Assembly (NCBI GenBank): GCA_009885665.1
Contig: VFKI01000020.1
Location: 1-11,254, forward strand
Source: Gammaproteobacteria bacterium
GTDB lineage: Bacteria; Pseudomonadota; Gammaproteobacteria; DSM-16500
Direction: 5' to 3'
Length of the DNA: 11,254 nt
Part shown: positions 5,800-11,254 of the stretch, one piece after another
Numbering within the stretch: the first letter of the stretch is position 1
Layout: every line of letters starts with the position of its first letter
Notes under the pieces: generated by a model
What the model saw: only the letters and a program-made list of their open reading frames with translations
What the model was told of the DNA's origin: nothing
Databases searched by the model: none
Position numbers and translations under genes: made by a program

Positions 5800-6638
5800 T
5801 GTCATCTTCTTTGCAAACTTGTTTGCAGCACGCAACAAAAATCCTTGAAAAAAACACGCAAACGGCGCACCTTGATGCGGCGTTGCTGCTTGCGTATGTT
5901 TTAAATGTTTCGCGTGCTTATCTTATAGCGCATGCTGAGCGTGAACTGACCGCCGCAGAATATGCTGCATTTTTCAATTGTATTGATAAACGTCGACAAG
6001 GTGTGCCCATCGCTTATTTGACGGGCCGGCAAGCATTTTGGTCGTTGGATTTATGTGTGACACCGGCCACACTGATTCCGCGGCCTGATACGGAAACATT
6101 AATAGAATGCGCGCTCCGTTTGCCGGGCGCGATTAAATATTGTGCTGATCTCGGCACAGGTTCGGGTGCGATTGCGCTTGCCCTTGCGGCTGAACGTTCG
6201 CATTGGCAGATTTGTGCAACAGATCAAAGTGCCGCAGCCCTTGCGGTTGCCAAAAAAAATGCGCTGCATAACCATGCCACGAATGTCACTTTTTATCACG
6301 GCCATTGGTGTAAGGCGTTGCCGGTAGATAAGCAGTTTGATTTAATTGTCAGTAATCCACCTTATTTGGCAGCAGCAGATCCGCATATAGCTGATTTGCG
6401 CTATGAACCACACGCCGCGTTAGTTTCCGGTGAAGATGGCTTGGATGCGATACGTGAAATTATTTTAACGGCGCCTGCATATTTAATAAATGGTGGTTAT
6501 TTGTTGCTTGAGCATGGTTTTGATCAAGCTGCTAGCGTGCGCGAATTATTTTTGCGCGCAAATTATAAAAATGTGTATACAGAATGTGATTTGGCAGGAT
6601 TGACGCGCGTGACCGGTGGTATGAAGTTAAGTCTATAG
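5799..6638 (+). CDS. prmC: release-factor glutamine methyltransferase PrmC (HemK)
   Basis: S-adenosylmethionine-dependent N5-methylation of the GGQ glutamine in RF1 and RF2, which speeds termination. The 279-aa protein has the helical N-terminal substrate domain (1-80), a linker YLTGRQAFW...LIPRPDTE (73-99), the SAM-binding motif DLGTGSG (117-123) and the active-site NPPY (186-189) that holds the glutamine amide. The start is GTG at 5799, sharing one base with the prfA stop (TAGTG) and preceded by GGGGGA. That overlap implies translational coupling with its own substrate gene. The C-terminus is complete. It is the last gene of the operon. Confidence 0.97.
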   Translation: MSSSLQTCLQHATKILEKNTQTAHLDAALLLAYVLNVSRAYLIAHAERELTAAEYAAFFNCIDKRRQGVPIAYLTGRQAFWSLDLCVTPATLIPRPDTETLIECALRLPGAIKYCADLGTGSGAIALALAAERSHWQICATDQSAAALAVAKKNALHNHATNVTFYHGHWCKALPVDKQFDLIVSNPPYLAAADPHIADLRYEPHAALVSGEDGLDAIREIILTAPAYLINGGYLLLEHGFDQAASVRELFLRANYKNVYTECDLAGLTRVTGGMKLSL

Positions 6639-6671
6639 CTTCTTTAGAAAGGTCTTTTGGCATTTCGCGAT

Positions 6672-6713
6672 GGAGGGCTTTGGGGGAGAATCGCGATTCT
6701 CTCCCCCCTCCCC
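6672..6713. repeat. G/C-rich hairpin, REP-like, related to the one at 7-41
   Basis: A self-complementary core GAGAATCG/CGATTCTC (6686-6701) is extended by GGGG (6682-6685) pairing with the C-run 6703-6708 across a bulged T. An outer GGAGGG (6672-6677) can alternatively pair with CCCTCC (6706-6711). Seven A follow on the plus strand, so for the plus-strand operon it lacks the U-tract of an intrinsic terminator. It sits between the convergent prmC and the 1168-aa gene and shares the GGGGGAGA...TTCTC...CCCCC layout with the hairpin at the window start. Confidence 0.5.
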
Positions 6714-6726
6714 AAAAAAATACCCT

Positions 6727-6744
6727 AAAATTGGCGGAGCCAAT
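6727..6744 (-). terminator. candidate intrinsic terminator of the 1168-aa gene
   Basis: On the minus strand, 30 nt after the TGA stop, a 6-bp perfect stem ATTGGC/GCCAAT with loop TCC is followed by TTT, then AGGG. A T7 run follows a few bases later (6714-6720). The stem and T-run are short, so termination may be partial or helped by the adjacent G/C-rich hairpin. Confidence 0.4.
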
Positions 6745-6774
6745 GGTGATATTTCACGCGTGCTTCGTCAAACG

Positions 6775-9700
6775 TCATGGTTGATGTGCGGCGGCGGTGT
6801 TGTTGCGCGCCGTGGGTGCAGCGGCGAAATTGACGTCAGGCCGTTGAGAAAAAAGACTGAGTCCACGAGGGCTTGCCAGTGTGGTAGGCTGATCGCGCGT
6901 CGCATTTTTTTGTTGTGCAAATTCGATGAGAGCGGGACAGTATGTTTTAGCGGGTGCAGGGCAGTTCAGCCACGCGTGTACGGTTTCTATTCTTATTCCC
7001 CCTAAGCGAATATCTTCTTTGAAATGCGTTATAAATGCATCGCTATATTGGCTTAGAAAAAAGTGCGGAACATGCACATTTTCTTGAAAATCAGAGTCAG
7101 TATAAATTTTTAACTTGTCGGCCTCGCTTGACAGCTTAAATTTGTCATCATAAAAATCGCGGATGTAATGAATAATTGTATCGCTGGTCATCATGGATAA
7201 TTTGACCAATGGGTGAAAGGGTTCTAGTGTGCTGACCAGTTTGTTGATTATGCCGCTGAAGCAGGCAGGGCGCGGTGCAGGGTAAGGGTTGTTGTCCGCA
7301 TCATGTGTGACTTCGATCAATAATTGCGCTAGGTTAGTTTGTAGCGTTGCTATGTTATCTTGCCTCAAGTGCGCATAGTGTGGGTCATGTATAGCGCGCC
7401 AAACAAGGTGGAGTGTTTTTATTGCAAGTTGAGCGTCTTTAATTTCCTTATAAGCGTGGAGATAGTTAACTAGCTTCAATGCGGAAAATTCTTTGTTTGC
7501 AAAAAGAGCAGGGCAGTGTTTATACATGTTAATGTAAAGCGATGAGTTCGGTCCGGTGGCTTTTATGGCGCAAATTAAGGCTGCGTTGTTTAAAAAAAGC
7601 GTTTTAACGAAGTCGATCGTGTCCGCTGAGTTTGCTTCTGGGATGAATCGAGGTCGCATTATCGTTGTATAAATGTCAATGATAGCACGTTTGGCGCGCT
7701 CTTTAAAAAAAAGCTGCAACGTGCATTCCTCAGCCGGGATACCATTATCCTCTACCGGGTATGCTTTTGTGAGCTTTGCTATGGCTTCATTAACGCCGGC
7801 GTGTATTGAGGCGGTATGCGTGTTCTGTCTATTTTGGTGTAGAGATCTGCTTGATGCGTGTTCATGAAGTGCAAAACGCGTTTCATTCAGGGCTTGCTTT
7901 ATTGTTGGATTAGATTCTAATGCTTTGCATAAAGCGGCGTATTCCTTCTTGGTAATCATTTTAGTGTAAAGATATTCTTTTACGGCAGTCGGCAAATTGC
8001 TAAGTAATAAATGTATAAGCGTTTTGCTTATTTTCTCTATTGATTCTTGATTGCTTTCGCTAGAATGTTTTGATTTGGTGTTAATTGTTTTATAGTAGAG
8101 GATGACGAGGTGCATGAGCGGCGAGTTGTGCGTGCCGTTTTGTGCATTTTTCTCAAATTTTATAACAGTAAGATAGCAAAGTGTATCAATAAAATGATGG
8201 AGCTCTAAAAGCGTGCCATAGTTGAGATAAGTGGGTATCGCTAATTTTATAAATGTATCAATTTCCACCGCTGTTACATTTCCACTTTCGTTAAGCAGCT
8301 TCATCATCGATAGTTGATAGGCTATTACTGTATGTTTCTTTTCTTCGAGCCTGTCTATGTATAGTCTTTCTGCTTGGTAGAAGCATCTTGTGTAAATCGC
8401 AGACAGACTGTTATCGAATCCTTCAGATGGTAATGTGCGCTGACATATTTTTATGCATTTATCGATTGCAGTGAGTACGGCTGCTGCTTGGTCTTCAGAT
8501 AAGTGATTTTCTTGGATTTGCGCGGTTCTTATTATAAAGCATATTAGGTCTATTATTTTTTCGCTTTTGAGTTCAGCAAATTCTTTATCGCTGAATGTTT
8601 CAACAGAAAGATGGGAAAGTAAGGTTGTGGCCACTGTTAAGCCCGTGAGGGAAGTGTCATGTTGTGGATGCGTAATGTTAGTTTTGTAGTGATTTATGAG
8701 TATGTGCAGCGTGTTGTGGTGGTTAGCATTAAAGGTGTAAAAGTCTTCTAGATGATCGTCTTTCAAAGATAAAGGTGAGCAAATAGCCTTTTGCTGTTCT
8801 GTTAAAATGTCATAGTATACCTCCCAAACGGCCTCTGCTATAAAGATAATGCAACTGGATGGGTTGGTGATAAGCATGCCATATAATGTGTCGATGAGGT
8901 TTTTTTTAGCGTGATCGTTCGTTACGTTTTTTGCTAAGGTATTTAGCAAATCGTGCGCATACGGGTTCGCGTAAATAAAATCATCATATTGGAAAAACAT
9001 GTTGTCGTTCTTATAGCTTCCTGGTACGCGAGACTGTGCATCTTCCACTATTTTTAAAATAATGGCGCTGCCGTCATTTTGTTGAGATTGCATGAGAAAA
9101 TTGACTAATTTATTTATCACTTCATAGTAAAATAGATACACTAATCCTTGGTCAGAAACAGTGTGCCCCCTTTGCCGTGTAATTTTTAAGAGTAAGCTTG
9201 TGTAGTTTGGGTCATCGAGTTGCGCTTGATTTACGTGCGTCAAATTAAGGGTGGCGTCACTGAAATCCCCTATTAAAAAGTTTCCTTCAACCTTTCTTGG
9301 TGAGGCATAGGGAGTGTGGGGGTGTCTTGTGACGATATAATCGCCATTACTGTATAATGATACGCTACCCGCTGTTGGCTTGGGGTTCTTCTTGGTGTTG
9401 CTTTTGCCTTTTTTGATTCGAGTGAATGTATAGGTTTGTGGCGTGTCTATACGATTAAACGCATGATTGGCATCATTATAAGCGTCTGGCAGGGGTAATA
9501 TAGTTCTTCGTGTTGAGAGACGACTTGTAGCGCGGGCAAGCATCTTTTCGCACATAATGTCTATTATTTTGATAATGACAGGCGTTAAGTGCGGAGTGGA
9601 TAAGCTCGCTTTGACGAGACAGTCGCTGAGGAAGTAATCCGTAAGCGTTATTTTGGTTTTATAATAATTCAAAAATGATTGAAGGGTTGCCATGTCTTTC

Positions 9701-10281
9701 AAGCTAAGGCTTTCCGTGTCTATTAATTCTATTAGAAACTGGTTGAGCATAATTTGAGGGGTTATTTCTATCCTCAATAAAGCGTAGTGCGCACATGTTT
9801 TCCCTATGAGCACGTCAAGTGCGTGCCAATTATTTTCGGAGAAGATATATTTTTTTAATGCTTCTGTTATTTTTGATACATAGGTTAATGCAGCTTTTTC
9901 TTTGCCAAATTTATATTTTTTTTCTATATATTCTTTGATCTGTTCTGCCAATAGGTCGAATCTGCAGCCTAGTGTTTCTTGATGTTCTTTTTGGCTTAAG
10001 TCGTTGTTGGCAATAAATGCCCCTATGTTTTTTATAAAGCCAAGATGCTTTACTTCGGCGGTGGCAAGCCACACTTTTCTGCTTTCTGGGGAAATTTCGG
10101 GTGCGGGAAAAGTGTTTGCTAGGTTGGCGCTGCTGGATGCGGAAAATGTTGGGTAAGGGGTGTCTGTTTTTTGTTTTTTCGTGCGAGTGGGATTGCTTAC
10201 TGTTTCTGGTGTTATAGGGGTGTTTGCAACGTCTTGCGCACGATTCTTGCGTTTTTTATTATGGTTGGGTGATTGGGGCAT
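6775..10281 (-). CDS. large orphan protein (1168 aa), mostly helical, unrecognised
   Basis: I do not recognise this protein. It has no signal peptide, no clear membrane segment and no enzyme motif I can name. Layout by eye: a basic, Pro/Ser/Thr-rich, probably disordered N-terminus (1-70) with KKRK at 9-12 and KKQK at 35-38; helical region about 70-270; a Lys-rich linker with a short strand-like stretch about 285-340 (RIKKGK, TKK, then SLYSNGDYIV); long amphipathic helices about 340-800; a polar linker near 805-835; helices about 840-1110; and a low-complexity Ala/Pro/Asn tail. This resembles large cytosolic or secreted helical scaffolds, and a host-directed effector is possible but unproven. 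AGGA lies 10 nt before ATG. It begins 45 bp after dapB, so it may be co-transcribed. Its middle is about 30-35% GC in sampled lines against about 60% in dapB, suggesting transfer. Confidence 0.85.
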   Translation of the reverse strand: MPQSPNHNKKRKNRAQDVANTPITPETVSNPTRTKKQKTDTPYPTFSASSSANLANTFPAPEISPESRKVWLATAEVKHLGFIKNIGAFIANNDLSQKEHQETLGCRFDLLAEQIKEYIEKKYKFGKEKAALTYVSKITEALKKYIFSENNWHALDVLIGKTCAHYALLRIEITPQIMLNQFLIELIDTESLSLKDMATLQSFLNYYKTKITLTDYFLSDCLVKASLSTPHLTPVIIKIIDIMCEKMLARATSRLSTRRTILPLPDAYNDANHAFNRIDTPQTYTFTRIKKGKSNTKKNPKPTAGSVSLYSNGDYIVTRHPHTPYASPRKVEGNFLIGDFSDATLNLTHVNQAQLDDPNYTSLLLKITRQRGHTVSDQGLVYLFYYEVINKLVNFLMQSQQNDGSAIILKIVEDAQSRVPGSYKNDNMFFQYDDFIYANPYAHDLLNTLAKNVTNDHAKKNLIDTLYGMLITNPSSCIIFIAEAVWEVYYDILTEQQKAICSPLSLKDDHLEDFYTFNANHHNTLHILINHYKTNITHPQHDTSLTGLTVATTLLSHLSVETFSDKEFAELKSEKIIDLICFIIRTAQIQENHLSEDQAAAVLTAIDKCIKICQRTLPSEGFDNSLSAIYTRCFYQAERLYIDRLEEKKHTVIAYQLSMMKLLNESGNVTAVEIDTFIKLAIPTYLNYGTLLELHHFIDTLCYLTVIKFEKNAQNGTHNSPLMHLVILYYKTINTKSKHSSESNQESIEKISKTLIHLLLSNLPTAVKEYLYTKMITKKEYAALCKALESNPTIKQALNETRFALHEHASSRSLHQNRQNTHTASIHAGVNEAIAKLTKAYPVEDNGIPAEECTLQLFFKERAKRAIIDIYTTIMRPRFIPEANSADTIDFVKTLFLNNAALICAIKATGPNSSLYINMYKHCPALFANKEFSALKLVNYLHAYKEIKDAQLAIKTLHLVWRAIHDPHYAHLRQDNIATLQTNLAQLLIEVTHDADNNPYPAPRPACFSGIINKLVSTLEPFHPLVKLSMMTSDTIIHYIRDFYDDKFKLSSEADKLKIYTDSDFQENVHVPHFFLSQYSDAFITHFKEDIRLGGIRIETVHAWLNCPAPAKTYCPALIEFAQQKNATRDQPTTLASPRGLSLFSQRPDVNFAAAPTARNNTAAAHQP

Positions 10282-10326
10282 GGTGTATATTTCCTGTTTT
10301 TTTGTGAAGCGCGAGTCTGTGGCCGC

Positions 10327-11061
10327 TTATAATATATTTTCTAACCCATAAATCATATTGTTTAATAACATTACTTTTCTGCAGGCTAGCACGATGCCGG
10401 GCATAAAACAAGAGCGATCGAGGGTATCGTGGCGCACGGTTAACGTCTCGCCTTGGCTGCCAAAAATAATTTGCTGGTGCGCGATGAGGCCGGGCAAGCG
10501 GACTGAATGAATGGCAATATCTTGATAGCGTGCACCGCGTGCACCGGCAATGATTTCATGATCCGTTATGGGTGGGGTGAGCGGCGCTTGCTTACCTTGC
10601 GCTAATAATTCTGCGGTGCGAATGGCTGTGCCCGATGGACTGTCGGCTTTTTTATCGTGATGCATTTCGATAATTTCTATTGCCGCATAATGACGCGCGA
10701 GTTCGCGTGCGTATTTCATCATGAGCACGGCGCCCAATGAAAAGTTCGGCGCGATGATGCCGATGGGGTTTTTGTCGGCATGCTTTTGAATGATGGCGGC
10801 GAGCATGGCTTCGGTTAAGCCCGATGTGCCGATGACGGCGCGCGCACCGGCGGTAATAATGGTTTCCAGATTTTTGGCGGCGCAATCGGCGCGCGTTAGA
10901 TCGAGCACGACATCTGCGTGCGTTTGCTGAATAGCTTCCGCTAAATTATCGGTGCGACCCGTCGTGCCACATAAAATAAAATCAGGCGTAGCTTGAATGG
11001 CGGCGACGGCGGGTTGACCCATTTTACCATTGGCGCCATTGACGAGAATGCGGATAGTCAT
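10327..11061 (-). CDS. dapB: 4-hydroxy-tetrahydrodipicolinate reductase
   Basis: NAD(P)H-dependent reduction of hydroxy-tetrahydrodipicolinate in the cytosolic diaminopimelate/lysine pathway, which feeds peptidoglycan and lysine. The 244 residues are shorter than the E. coli enzyme (273) but within the family. Motifs: dinucleotide-binding GANGKMGQ (9-16), GTSGL (78-82), APNFSLGAVLMMK (104-116), the catalytic EMHHDKKADSPSGTA with His134, His135 and Lys138 followed by the SPSGTA substrate loop, and the C-terminal GETLTVRHDT...CFMPGI. AGGA lies 8 nt before ATG. The AT-rich 3' end abuts the 1168-aa gene. Repeat copy C lies upstream of the start. In related bacteria dapB often follows dnaJ; that would lie outside this window. 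Confidence 0.97.
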   Translation of the reverse strand: MTIRILVNGANGKMGQPAVAAIQATPDFILCGTTGRTDNLAEAIQQTHADVVLDLTRADCAAKNLETIITAGARAVIGTSGLTEAMLAAIIQKHADKNPIGIIAPNFSLGAVLMMKYARELARHYAAIEIIEMHHDKKADSPSGTAIRTAELLAQGKQAPLTPPITDHEIIAGARGARYQDIAIHSVRLPGLIAHQQIIFGSQGETLTVRHDTLDRSCFMPGIVLACRKVMLLNNMIYGLENIL

Positions 11062-11136
11062 GAAGCGTGTCCTTTGTTACATCGCCTTGAAAAGATTACG
11101 CTGCTCAGCGCATAATGTCGATAGATTTATCTTTAT

Positions 11137-11254
11137 ACTGGCATTCCGCACCGAAGTATTTTTTGTATAAATCGAGGCAAAAATGGGTTTTAAAGCGCAG
11201 TTTACACGCAAGTAAATGCGCATTTAAAACACATTTTTAACGAAGCGTTATCGA
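11137..11254 (-). mobile_element. MITE-like palindromic element, copy C (cut by window end)
   Basis: At least 118 bp of the same element, in opposite orientation to A and B. Its terminal repeat ACTGGCATTCCGCAC (11137-11151) matches the right ends of A and B. The following segment matches copy B through its T/A-rich right arm, palindromic core and part of the left arm (11155-11254). The flank on the plus strand before it is TTAT, so a matching repeat is expected beyond the window. The core sequence is closer to A (ATGTGTTTTAAATG, ACTTGCGTG) than to B. It lies 75 bp upstream of the dapB start. Confidence 0.82.

Noticed and set aside
6670..7005. Plus-strand frame over the hairpin and the end of the 1168-aa gene
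   Set aside because: It overlaps the real gene and a repeat and has no protein-like features.
11062..11136. dapB promoter (TCGACA, 17 bp, TAATCT on the minus strand)
   Set aside because: The -10 matches at only 3 of 6 positions, too weak to list as a feature.

Overview
The window looks like the chromosome of a gammaproteobacterium. The lolB / tRNA-Gln / prs arm facing a divergent hemA-prfA-prmC operon is a classic gammaproteobacterial arrangement, and every core protein reads as full length. Core genes are near 50% GC by eye. A host-associated lineage such as Legionellales/Coxiellaceae is possible: there is a large orphan protein with a nuclear-localisation-like N-terminus, MITE-like palindromic repeats, and no ispE at its usual place. 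That placement is inference only.

Layout: (1) 1-720, a hairpin, a small 159-aa protein with a possible LPD7-like domain, then a 100-bp terminal-inverted-repeat element (copy A) ending next to prs. (2) 722-2031, minus strand, prs preceded by a 143-bp second copy of the element (copy B) and by tRNA-Gln(UUG), which has a good sigma70 promoter. (3) 2115-2765, plus strand, a two-gene toxin-antitoxin cassette (AbrB-like antitoxin, RelE/ParE-like toxin) lying where ispE normally sits; its toxin overlaps the 3' end of lolB. (4) 2749-3369, minus strand, lolB, with a non-canonical lipobox. (5) 3463-6638, plus strand, the tightly packed hemA-prfA-prmC operon. (6) 6639-6774, a convergent intergenic stretch with two hairpins. 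(7) 6775-10281, minus strand, an AT-richer gene for an unrecognised 1168-aa helical protein. (8) 10327-11061, minus strand, dapB. (9) 11137-end, a third element copy (C), cut by the window edge.

How the genes work together: hemA makes the first committed tetrapyrrole precursor from glutamyl-tRNA. prfA encodes release factor RF1, and prmC methylates the GGQ glutamine of that factor. lolB receives lipoproteins at the outer membrane. prs makes PRPP, and dapB serves lysine and diaminopimelate synthesis. The accessory content is the toxin-antitoxin pair, the orphan 1168-aa gene and the dispersed element.

The strongest new signal is the element. Three copies share a palindromic core. The two complete copies have matched terminal inverted repeats, and each is flanked by its own 4-bp direct repeat, so it behaves like a MITE. 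One copy sits at two convergent stop codons, one between a tRNA and prs, and one upstream of dapB.
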